Assembly: GCA_014730255.1 (NCBI GenBank)
Contig: WJIQ01000388.1
Coordinates: 1 to 42,182, forward strand
DNA: 42,182 nucleotides
Source: a bacterium
GTDB lineage: Bacteria; Krumholzibacteriota; Krumholzibacteriia; LZORAL124-64-63
Direction of reading: 5' to 3'
Below the pieces are notes generated by a model. It did not search any database. It had not been told where the DNA came from and saw nothing but the letters and a program-made list of their open reading frames with translations. Within the stretch, counting starts at the first letter, position 1, and each line of letters opens with the position of its first letter. Both the position numbers and the translations under genes were made by a program. This document shows, piece after piece, positions 19,659-30,043 of this stretch.

Positions 19659-22600
19659 TCACTTCACCACCGCGATCTTGCGTTGCAGGTCGATGCCGGC
19701 GCCGTGGATCCGGCAGACGTAGCCGCCGTTGCCCACCACCCGGCCCTTGCCGTTGCGGCCGTCCCAGACGTACTGCTCGACCGCACCCGCGGTGACGCTC
19801 TTCTGAGCCTTGTGCACGATGTCGCCGTAGAGCGTGTAGAAGACGATGTTGACCGTGCCCGACTCCCGGGCGCGGAAGATGACCGTGGTCTCCTCGCGGC
19901 CGGCCGCGAAGGGGTTGGGCCGGTTGGTGACGTCGCGATCGGTACCGAGGTCGGCGGCGATGTAGAGCACGATGCTCTTGACGGCCTCGCTCACCCCGCC
20001 GGACTCCTCGGCGTAGAAGCGGATCACGTGACGACCCGGCGCGGTGGCCTCGTCGCCGAGATCGGCCAGCGTGAACGGACCGTCGTACAGCTCGCGCGGG
20101 CGCGGATCGTCGGTCACGTCGAGGTCGTACCAGACGCCCTGCACCGGATCGGGGCCCTCGACCGTGGTCGAGAGGCTGATCTCCGTCGACGGCAGCACGT
20201 AGTAGCCGTCGCTGTACTCGACGGCGTCGGGGAAGAGCTCCAGCGACGTCGTCGGCGGGCCCTGGACCTCGACCGCCACCGGCGGCGACAGCGCGTCGCC
20301 GGCGGCCGCCTGCAGGATCAGGTCACGCGAGCCGTGATCGGTGACGTACAGCTCGCACGTCGCCTCGCCGCCGTTGTTGGCCACCAGCTCGGTCTCCGGA
20401 CCGCGCAGCGACCCGATGCCGGCGTCGCCGTCGAGCAGCCAGACCGAGATCGGGGTGCCCGCCACCGCGTTGCCCGAGGCATCGTGCGCACGCACGCGCA
20501 GGTACACCTGGTCGGCCGGCCGCAGCGGCCGGTCGAGCCGCTGGCCGGGCAGGTCCTCGACGACCAGCTCGCAGACCGTCACGGGCGCCGGGACGATGGT
20601 GATGGGCTCGCTGAAGAACTGCTCGCCCTGGTCGTCGCTGACCTCGATGAAGATGGTCTCGGCGCGGTCGTAGCTCTGGAAGGGGAACTCACGCACGCCT
20701 TCGACCGTGGTGCCGACGGTGTCGGCGAGGACGCCGGCGGGCGTGAGCGAGAAATCGGGACGCGGCGCGTTGCCGCTGAAGGCCGTCAGCACGAACGAGC
20801 GGTCGTCGCTGGTGACGATCTCGCCGGTGACGATGTCCACGCGGCGGACCGCCATCTCGAACGGCTCGCCGGCGACCGCCGAGTCGGGCACGTCGACGGC
20901 GTAACGCACGCCCTCGGGCACGACGGTCAGGACGTCGGAGTAGTTGGTGCGTCCGCGGCTGTCACGCACGCGGATCACGATGTCCTCGCTGGCGGGGTAG
21001 TGCTGGCCGCTGACCACGGCCTCGCCCGCGACGAGGGTGCCCTCGCTGATGCCCAGGGTCGCCGAGGCCGCGCTGCGATCGGGCCGGAGCGCCGTGAGGT
21101 TGAAGTCGCCACCGGCATTGATCCTCGCCCCCGTCTCGGGATTGATCAGACGCACGGTGAGCGTGAAGGTGGCCGGCGGTCCGGCGGTGACGACGGCCGG
21201 ATCGGGCAGCACCACGCGGTACTCGGCCTCGTTGACCGGGATGTCGACACGGCCGCTGGAGACGTCCGGGTGGCCGGGGTCGTTGGCGAAGACCGAGATC
21301 AGGCCCGGGTTGCCGAGCACGATCTCGATGTCGCGGCTGCCGCCGATGAACGGGGCGTCGTCGTCGTCGTCGTCGACCAGGTCGAGCGCCCCGCCGCTGC
21401 TGGAGAGCTGGATCTGCCCGTCGTCGATGTCGTTGGCCAGGTTCCAGTACTGGTCGACCGCGCGCACGGTCACCGTGAACGGGACCTCGGCCTGCTGGGT
21501 GAGCACCTCGCCGGTCTTGCCGGTGCCGGTCAGGCTGCCGGGCGCCGGCAGCTCGCCGGGGGCGAGGACCTGGATGCGCTTGAACCCGTCGGCCTTCATG
21601 CGGCAGGTGTTGCTGATGCCGACGATGCCGGTCGTGTCGCTGACCTCGATGAAGATGTCTTCCGAGCGCGTGTAGGCCTGCGAGATCTCACGGATGCCCG
21701 CCTGCAGGATGCCCTGGCCCACCTCGAGGTGGCCCTCGCCGGGCAGGCCGGTCTGGGCGCTCATGACCTCGATGGTGAACAGGCGGTCCTGCGTGGTGAC
21801 GCGCTGGCCGGTGTTGCTGTCGATCAGCTCGACCGTCAGCGGGAAGGTCTCCGGCGGGCCGACCGTGGCCGAGTCCGGCAGGGTCACCGCGTAGTAGAGG
21901 CCGCCCGAATCCATCTCGATGACCGAGCTGAAGGCCTCGCGGCCGTAGTCGTCGTCGACGCGGATGATGATGTCCTCGACCGTGTCGTAGCTCTGGGTAT
22001 TGAGCACGCACACGCCGCCGATGAGCTGGGCCTCCTCGATGCCGAGGTTGCCGTTGGCCGCGCCCTGGTTGGGCAGGAGCGGCGTCATGCGGAACCGGTT
22101 GTGGGCCGTCGGCACCACGTTGCCGGTGACCGGGTCGATGAGCTTGACGGTGATCTGGAAGCCGGGCACCGGGCCGGTCGAGGCGGTCGCCGGCACGGTG
22201 ATCTCGTACTCGTAGGGCGGATCGACCGGCACGTACGTGGTCTGCGACGGGATCGAGATGTCCTGCTCGTCGTAGACCGATACCGAGACCGTGCCCTCGT
22301 CGGTGAGGAAGCCGTTGAACGTGCGTCGGCCGTTGACGAACGGCACGAAGTTCTGGTCGGGGTTGCCGTCCTCGGAGAACGAGCCGTCGCTGGCCACCAG
22401 CCGCAGCGTGCCCACCGAGGTGGTGTCGGCCAGGTTCCAGTACTGGTCGACCGCACGCACGGTCATGGGGAACGGCTCGCCCGAGCGCTGCACGTCCGGG
22501 GCGCCGCTCTTGCCGCTGCCCTCGTACTCGGGGCGGCCGGCCTCGACGACCTCGCCGGGCGCGACGATCTGCAGACGCTTGTACCCGTCGGCGGTCATCG

Positions 22601-25600
22601 AGAACACCGGGCTCGAGCCCTCGAGACCGGTCGTGTCCGTGACGGTGACGTAGACGTTGCCGGCGCGGGTGTAGCTCTGCTGGAAGGTCACCGTACCGTG
22701 GTCCAGCCGCTGGTTCGTCACGCCGACCACGCCGAGCCCGACGCCCGTGGCCGCCTCGTGGATCGAGACGTCGAAGCGGCGGTCGCTGTCGATCATGGTC
22801 TGCGTGTCGACGTCGCGCAGGGTGACGGTCATCGGGAAGGTGGCCGGCGGTCCGACGCGGATCGTCTCGGACGCGTCGACGTTGACCACGTACTCCAGGC
22901 CGTTGGGCTGCATCTCGATGGTCGAGCTGTAGCTCTGGCGACCGGAGATGTCGGTGATGCGGACGACGATGTCCTCGACCGTGTCGTAGGCCTGGTCGGC
23001 GATGGTCACCGTCCCGGCCGAGAGCTGCGCGCTGGTGATCTGCAGCGTGCTGCTGGCCGGCTCGAGGTTGGCCTTGAGCGCCTCGACGGTCACCCAGTTG
23101 TTGGCCGTCGGCAGCGGGTCGCCGTTCTCGTCGACCAGGCTGATGGTCATGCTGAAGGTGCTCGGCGGCCCGACCAGGGCCGTGGCGGGCACGTCGATCT
23201 GGTACTGCGCGCCCTGGAGCACCTCGACCGTGGCCGACTGGCTGGTGATGTCGGTGTGGTCGAGCGCCGAGGCCGTGAGCGTCACGTAACCGGGCGTGGT
23301 CAGGTACAGCGGCATCACCAGCTCGCCGCCCACCAGCGGCTGATCGTTGTTCAGCGGGTTGGTCGGGGTGAAGCTGTCGTCGTCGCTGGCGAGGTGGACG
23401 CGTTCGTCGACCGTCGCGACCAGGTTCCAGAACTGGTCGGTGGCGCGGATGCGCGCGTCGAACTGCAGGCTCGCCGTCTGCGGCGTCGGGCTGCCGACCT
23501 TGCCGTCGGATTCGGGGCCGCCGGGCTCGGCCGTCTCGCCGGGCAAGAGCAGCATCAACCGGTCGAACTCGCCGGCGGTGACGCTGACGGTCGAGGTGTC
23601 CGTGATGGTCGGCTCGATGAGGTCGCTGACCGTCAGATCGTGCGTCTCGGCCGCCTTGAAATAGAGATCGAAGACCCGCGAGCCGTCGATCTCCAGGGCC
23701 TGGTCGTTGGGCGAGATCATCTGGAAGTAGCCGCTGCTCGCGAAGTGGACCTGGGGCCGCGCCGGCACCTGGTTGAAGTTGGCATCGGTGGCGATGACGG
23801 TGGCCTGGACCGGGTCGCCGGCCTGCACCGGGACCGGCGTGCCGGCCTTGCCCGGCGCGATGCCCGGCGTGTGCGTCTCGCCCGGCAAGAGCACGATGAG
23901 ATCGGCGTAGTCCTGCTCGTCGGCGAACACGTCGAAGGTGTTCGAGCTGTCGGTCAGGGCGTAGGTCTCCTCGCGCACGAACAGGCGCACGTCCTCGCCG
24001 GTGCGGGTGATCTGGATCGGCCCGCGCCAGGCGCCCTGGAAGGTGCCGCTGCCCATGCCGTCGCCGAGGTCGGCCACGGTCGGGGTCAGGATGCCCGTGC
24101 CGTGGTTGACGTAGAGGGTGACCTCCTCGGCGTAGTCGTTGATGTGGTTGCCGAAGATGTCACGGGCGATCAGGGTCACGTTGGGCAGCGAGCTGCCCGC
24201 GCGATGGTCGGGGATCGGATCGAGCACGTCGTTGGGCGTGGGATTCGAGCGGTTGTTGATGCCGATGTCGAAGTGGTCGATCACGCCCGCGCGCACCGGG
24301 ATGGTGGCGTAGGCCGAGCGGCCGGTCAGCCGGTCGGTGACCTCGACGGTCTGCCGGTTCGGGTCGGCCAGGGTCACCAGGGCGACCTCGAAGTCGCCGA
24401 GATGGTCGTTGAGCTGCTGCGGGTTCGCGGGAAGGACCGCCGCGGCGTCGCTGCTGGTGAAGTCGATGTCCATGGGCAGCGCCGGCGAGGCGTCGCTCAC
24501 GGGGTTCCAGTACTCGTCGGTGGCGAAGACGCGCACGTCGAAGGGCACGCCGGCGTCCTGGGTGCCGGGGTCGCCCTGCTTGCCGTCGTCCTCGATGCTG
24601 TCGAAGATGCCCGGCGCGAGGGTCTCGCCCGGAGCCTGGACGACCAGGCGCTGCCACGGCGCCGGCGAGACGGAGATCTCGTTGGAATCGTTGGGATCGA
24701 GACCACTGCTCTCCGCGCGCAGGACCTGCGAGTCCGAGGCCGTGCGCAGCACCACGCGGATGTCGGTGGGGTTGGAGATCTGCACGATGTTGGACGGATA
24801 GTCGGGCAGCTCGAAGTATCCGGTCGGGCAGCTCAGGCTCACGTTGCGGGTGCCGGGCGCCAGGTTGTTGTAGCGGTCGACCGGCCGCAGGGTGACCGGC
24901 TGGATCTCGTCGCCGGCGGTGACCGAGTTGGGCGGGTTGAGGTTGCCGCTGAAGTCGGGGTCGTTGAGGCCGGGCGTCCACTGCTGGCCCGGGAACGTCA
25001 TCAGGATCTTCTCGCACGGGCCGGGGTTGACCTGGAAGGCGGGCGACTCGCCGACCACGCCGGAGTCGACGATGATGTAGGCGGAGAACCCGCGCTTGGT
25101 CACCTGCACGAGCGCGTCGAGCTGGCCGTTCACGAACGTGCTGTTGCTGGTGATGATGTAGTCGGCCGATTCGTCGGCCGCGCCGATCCGCGCGCGCAGG
25201 CTCACCTGGCCGTTGAGGTCCTCGAACACGTTGCCGTTGGCGTCACGGGCGATGATCCGGATGTTGAACGGGATCGTCGTCACCTGCGGATCGTTCGGGT
25301 CCCAGATGCCAGTGTCGAACTCGAAGTGGTCGAGCCCCTCGGGGTTGATGAACACGTCGCTGCGGCTGGTCGCGTTGATCGCGCCGCTGGCCGTGGCGGT
25401 CACGCGCGTGGTCCCCGACTCGATGAGCGTCAGGGTGTAGCCGGTCTCGGGGTTGTCGCCCATGCCGGCGGTCCCGGGCAGGACCACGCCGGGATCGGCA
25501 TCGTCGCTGGTCCAGGCGATCGTCGGGTAGGGACCGGATTCGATGGGGTTCCAGCGCTGGTCGGTGGCGTAGACGCGGATGCCGCCGAAGTTCGCGCCGG

Positions 25601-26414
25601 AGGTCTGGCTGTTGGGCGTGCCGCTCTTGCCGGGGCTGACGCCCGGGGTGAGCGTCTCGCCGGGCAGGAGCAGGACGATGTCCGCCGGGGCGCCGGGCAA
25701 CAACGGCGCGACCGTCGCCTGGCCCGAGGCCGGCTGCGCGTAGCCGTCGTAGACCACCGAGCCGTCGGCGTAGATGATGTTCTCGCGGGTCACCGGATCG
25801 GTGCCCCAGAAGGTGACGTCGCGCGTGACGGTACCGTCGGCGAACGACGTGCCGGCGACCGTGATCGACGGACCGGTCGAGAAGTGCCCGACCTCGGCGG
25901 TGAGCGTCACGTCGTCGCGGAAGTTGAGGACCGTCTCGCCGAACGTGTCGACCGCGGTCAGGGTCACCGGAACCGCCTGGTCGACGTACTTCGTCCCGGC
26001 CGGGACCTCGACGACGAACCGGTCGACCGGCGGGTAGCAATCGATCTCCACCTCGGCCGTGGGCACCGATCCGTCGTCGGCGTCGCTCACGCGCAGCCGC
26101 ACCGGCCGCCCGGGCGCCAGGAACTCCACGCCGTCGAACTGCCGCTCGCCGTTCTGCAGGTACTGGCTCGACGGCAGGTTGGCCGCGACGTCCGGCGAGG
26201 CGAGCTCGGCATTGATGAAGTCGGCGGTGACGTCCGTGGTCCCGTCGGCGTTGACCGCACGCACGTAGACGCTGAACGGCTCGTTCACCGTGACCGCGGG
26301 CCGGCCGGCGACCAGATGCGGGTTCACCACGGTGATCTCGAGGTGGTCGAACGCAGCGGCCGTCGAGACCAGAAGGCTGGTCAGGGCGAAAATGATGATT
26401 GCTTTCGTCGACAC
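19659..26414 (-). CDS. Giant exported repeat protein (~2250 aa), Ig-like modules, FlgD/T9SS-type C-terminal domain
   Basis: GTG at 26414 with AGAGGT upstream gives STKAIIIFALTSLLVSTAAAFDH signal peptide; C-terminus NRPNPFAAGREETTVIF...YVWDGRNGKGRVVGNGGYVCRI...KIAVVK. Confidence 0.85.
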   Translation of the reverse strand: MSTKAIIIFALTSLLVSTAAAFDHLEITVVNPHLVAGRPAVTVNEPFSVYVRAVNADGTTDVTADFINAELASPDVAANLPSSQYLQNGERQFDGVEFLAPGRPVRLRVSDADDGSVPTAEVEIDCYPPVDRFVVEVPAGTKYVDQAVPVTLTAVDTFGETVLNFRDDVTLTAEVGHFSTGPSITVAGTSFADGTVTRDVTFWGTDPVTRENIIYADGSVVYDGYAQPASGQATVAPLLPGAPADIVLLLPGETLTPGVSPGKSGTPNSQTSGANFGGIRVYATDQRWNPIESGPYPTIAWTSDDADPGVVLPGTAGMGDNPETGYTLTLIESGTTRVTATASGAINATSRSDVFINPEGLDHFEFDTGIWDPNDPQVTTIPFNIRIIARDANGNVFEDLNGQVSLRARIGAADESADYIITSNSTFVNGQLDALVQVTKRGFSAYIIVDSGVVGESPAFQVNPGPCEKILMTFPGQQWTPGLNDPDFSGNLNPPNSVTAGDEIQPVTLRPVDRYNNLAPGTRNVSLSCPTGYFELPDYPSNIVQISNPTDIRVVLRTASDSQVLRAESSGLDPNDSNEISVSPAPWQRLVVQAPGETLAPGIFDSIEDDGKQGDPGTQDAGVPFDVRVFATDEYWNPVSDASPALPMDIDFTSSDAAAVLPANPQQLNDHLGDFEVALVTLADPNRQTVEVTDRLTGRSAYATIPVRAGVIDHFDIGINNRSNPTPNDVLDPIPDHRAGSSLPNVTLIARDIFGNHINDYAEEVTLYVNHGTGILTPTVADLGDGMGSGTFQGAWRGPIQITRTGEDVRLFVREETYALTDSSNTFDVFADEQDYADLIVLLPGETHTPGIAPGKAGTPVPVQAGDPVQATVIATDANFNQVPARPQVHFASSGYFQMISPNDQALEIDGSRVFDLYFKAAETHDLTVSDLIEPTITDTSTVSVTAGEFDRLMLLLPGETAEPGGPESDGKVGSPTPQTASLQFDARIRATDQFWNLVATVDERVHLASDDDSFTPTNPLNNDQPLVGGELVMPLYLTTPGYVTLTASALDHTDITSQSATVEVLQGAQYQIDVPATALVGPPSTFSMTISLVDENGDPLPTANNWVTVEALKANLEPASSTLQITSAQLSAGTVTIADQAYDTVEDIVVRITDISGRQSYSSTIEMQPNGLEYVVNVDASETIRVGPPATFPMTVTLRDVDTQTMIDSDRRFDVSIHEAATGVGLGVVGVTNQRLDHGTVTFQQSYTRAGNVYVTVTDTTGLEGSSPVFSMTADGYKRLQIVAPGEVVEAGRPEYEGSGKSGAPDVQRSGEPFPMTVRAVDQYWNLADTTSVGTLRLVASDGSFSEDGNPDQNFVPFVNGRRTFNGFLTDEGTVSVSVYDEQDISIPSQTTYVPVDPPYEYEITVPATASTGPVPGFQITVKLIDPVTGNVVPTAHNRFRMTPLLPNQGAANGNLGIEEAQLIGGVCVLNTQSYDTVEDIIIRVDDDYGREAFSSVIEMDSGGLYYAVTLPDSATVGPPETFPLTVELIDSNTGQRVTTQDRLFTIEVMSAQTGLPGEGHLEVGQGILQAGIREISQAYTRSEDIFIEVSDTTGIVGISNTCRMKADGFKRIQVLAPGELPAPGSLTGTGKTGEVLTQQAEVPFTVTVRAVDQYWNLANDIDDGQIQLSSSGGALDLVDDDDDDAPFIGGSRDIEIVLGNPGLISVFANDPGHPDVSSGRVDIPVNEAEYRVVLPDPAVVTAGPPATFTLTVRLINPETGARINAGGDFNLTALRPDRSAASATLGISEGTLVAGEAVVSGQHYPASEDIVIRVRDSRGRTNYSDVLTVVPEGVRYAVDVPDSAVAGEPFEMAVRRVDIVTGEIVTSDDRSFVLTAFSGNAPRPDFSLTPAGVLADTVGTTVEGVREFPFQSYDRAETIFIEVSDDQGEQFFSEPITIVPAPVTVCELVVEDLPGQRLDRPLRPADQVYLRVRAHDASGNAVAGTPISVWLLDGDAGIGSLRGPETELVANNGGEATCELYVTDHGSRDLILQAAAGDALSPPVAVEVQGPPTTSLELFPDAVEYSDGYYVLPSTEISLSTTVEGPDPVQGVWYDLDVTDDPRPRELYDGPFTLADLGDEATAPGRHVIRFYAEESGGVSEAVKSIVLYIAADLGTDRDVTNRPNPFAAGREETTVIFRARESGTVNIVFYTLYGDIVHKAQKSVTAGAVEQYVWDGRNGKGRVVGNGGYVCRIHGAGIDLQRKIAVVK
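20577..21584 (-). repeat. Super-repeat copy 3 (~336 aa)
   Basis: FKRIQVLAPGELPAPG...RAVDQYWNLA; YRVVLPDPAVVTAGPPATFTLTVRL...HYPASEDIVIRVRDSRGR; YAVDVPDSAVAGEPFEMAVRRV...SYDRAETIFIEVSDDQG. Confidence 0.8.
21585..22583 (-). repeat. Super-repeat copy 2 (~333 aa)
   Basis: YKRLQIVAPGEVVEAG...RAVDQYWNLA; YEITVPATASTGPVPGFQITVKL...SYDTVEDIIIRVDDDYGR; YAVTLPDSATVGPPETFPLTVEL...AYTRSEDIFIEVSDTTG. Confidence 0.85.
22584..23567 (-). repeat. Super-repeat copy 1 (PGE module + two beta modules, ~328 aa)
   Basis: Starts FDRLMLLLPGETAEPGG...RATDQFWNLV; then YQIDVPATALVGPPSTFSMTISL...AYDTVEDIVVRITDISGR; then YVVNVDASETIRVGPPATFPMTVTL...SYTRAGNVYVTVTDTTG. Confidence 0.85.
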
Positions 26415-26604
26415 CGTCGGACCTCTGGGGATTGCGTTTTGCAGTGCCCCGGTGGGGAGCGCGGGCGCATCCTGCGCGATCACCGGGCTGCCTTTGGGAT
26501 TTCTGGCGACCATCCGGTCGCTGGCGATCCTCCACGCGGATCGGATCAAGAGCCGTGCCTAGCCGTAGCGTTTCTCATCATGCCCCCCGATTCCCCGGGC
26601 GATC

Positions 26605-27927
26605 TCAGGTTCTCAGCGTCAGCAGGTCCCTCTGGCGGGCCATCACGTACTGACGGATCACCTGCGTGGCGTGGCGGTCGGCCGCACCGGCGACGATGAA
26701 CTCCAGGCCGACGTGCGTGGACTCGCGGCCGCGCCCGCTCGGCTCCCGCCGCAAGCGGCGCACCTCGGCGGTCACGGTGACCGGCTCGGCGAGCTCCTCG
26801 CCCTCGAGGCGCAGGCGCACCCGGGCATCGACCTTCAGCATGGGCGGCGTGTCGGTCTTCAGGACCACGCCGGCTCCGGCGAAGCTGAGGTCGGACACGA
26901 GGGCCTCGACGGCCGCCTCGGGCACCAGCGAGGTCAGCGCGCCGTCGAGCTCGAGCGACGTCTGCTCGTCGTCCTCGGGGTCGGGGGCCGGCACCAGGAC
27001 CTCGAGGTGGGCCCGCAGGACCTCGTCGGGCGCGACCCGGAAGTAGCGGCGTCGCTGGTCCAGGCTCACCCGCCGGGGCAGGGCGATCTCCAGGGCGCTC
27101 AGGGGCTCGAGCCCGTCGAGGGACACCTCGACCTCGGCCTCGAGCCGGGTGCGGAAGTGGAACAGGCGGCCGACGGCGCCGAACGCGCCCTCGATCTCCA
27201 GGCCCGACCGCAGCTCGACGTCGGCCTCGCGCCGGTCGAGGTCGCAGGTCAGCTGCAGGTACGGGGCGCCGTCGTGCTTGACGCGCCGCAGGACCGCCGC
27301 GCTGGTGGGCTGGACGTCGCCGTCGCGGCTGGGGATCAGCAGCTCGAGGTCGTGCTCGCAACGGGCGAGGTAGGTGCAGAGGCGGTCGATCTCGCCCCGG
27401 TCCTCGATGCTCTCGATGCGGCCGACCTCGGCGGGCAGCAACTGCCCGGCCAGCGCCGACTCCCAGGTGTCGTCCCGCATGCTCTCGTACTCGCGACGGG
27501 AGGCGACATCGGTCATCAGATAGAGATTGCCCGCGGCGGTCTGGTGTCGCAGGATGAAGCTGCGCAGCCCGCGCAGCTCGCACGGCCCGGCGGCGGGATC
27601 GACCCGCTCCCAGGCCACGATCGGACGCTTGGCCGGTAGCGTGGCGAGCAGCTGGCCCTTGAGCGCCTCCATGAGATGCTCGTGGGCGCGCTCCTGCGCT
27701 TCGGCGTCGGCTCCGAGGGTCTGGGCGAGATTCTTGGCGATGCCGACGTAGATCTGGTGGACCGGGCTGTTGGCCACGGTCACGCGGGTCAGGTGGGGCA
27801 GCGCGAACGACCACTCGCGCATCTGCGTGACCTGGGTCCGCAGGGGGCGCTGCGAGGTGATCTCGTAGATCGCGCGGCTGCTCGCGGTCCCGATCGCCGC
27901 AAGGGTCTCCCGGATCATGGCGTCCAC
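26605..27927 (-). CDS. YcgR-like PilZ-domain (c-di-GMP-binding) protein with an extra N-terminal domain
   Basis: PilZ motifs QRRRYFRV (RxxxR) and DLSFAGAG (DxSxxG); YcgR-N-like FHFRTRLEAEVEVSLDGLEPLSALEIALPRRVSLDQRRRYFRV; N-terminal ~180 aa not assigned. Confidence 0.75.
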   Translation of the reverse strand: MDAMIRETLAAIGTASSRAIYEITSQRPLRTQVTQMREWSFALPHLTRVTVANSPVHQIYVGIAKNLAQTLGADAEAQERAHEHLMEALKGQLLATLPAKRPIVAWERVDPAAGPCELRGLRSFILRHQTAAGNLYLMTDVASRREYESMRDDTWESALAGQLLPAEVGRIESIEDRGEIDRLCTYLARCEHDLELLIPSRDGDVQPTSAAVLRRVKHDGAPYLQLTCDLDRREADVELRSGLEIEGAFGAVGRLFHFRTRLEAEVEVSLDGLEPLSALEIALPRRVSLDQRRRYFRVAPDEVLRAHLEVLVPAPDPEDDEQTSLELDGALTSLVPEAAVEALVSDLSFAGAGVVLKTDTPPMLKVDARVRLRLEGEELAEPVTVTAEVRRLRREPSGRGRESTHVGLEFIVAGAADRHATQVIRQYVMARQRDLLTLRT

Positions 27928-28008
27928 TCCTTCGGTGGGTGATTCGGCGGGACACCCTGGGATCGGCCAGCGAGTGGGTCACTTGATCGAAAGTCGGAGG
28001 CAGGCTCG

Positions 28009-30036
<2,028 letters not shown>

Positions 30037-30043
30037 CGCGGCG

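Noticed and set aside
26415-26604. Possible c-di-GMP (GEMM) riboswitch between the PilZ gene and the giant gene
   Set aside because: Region has fragments such as CCCAAAGGCAGCC and GGTGATCGCGCAGG but not the conserved GEMM core or tetraloop-receptor; I could not fold a convincing match.
19683-26699. 2338-aa plus-strand ORF fully antisense to the giant gene
   Set aside because: Low-complexity V/A/D/R/G/L composition with no signal peptide or domains; a codon-bias shadow common in high-GC DNA. The minus-strand product has a signal peptide and repeats.
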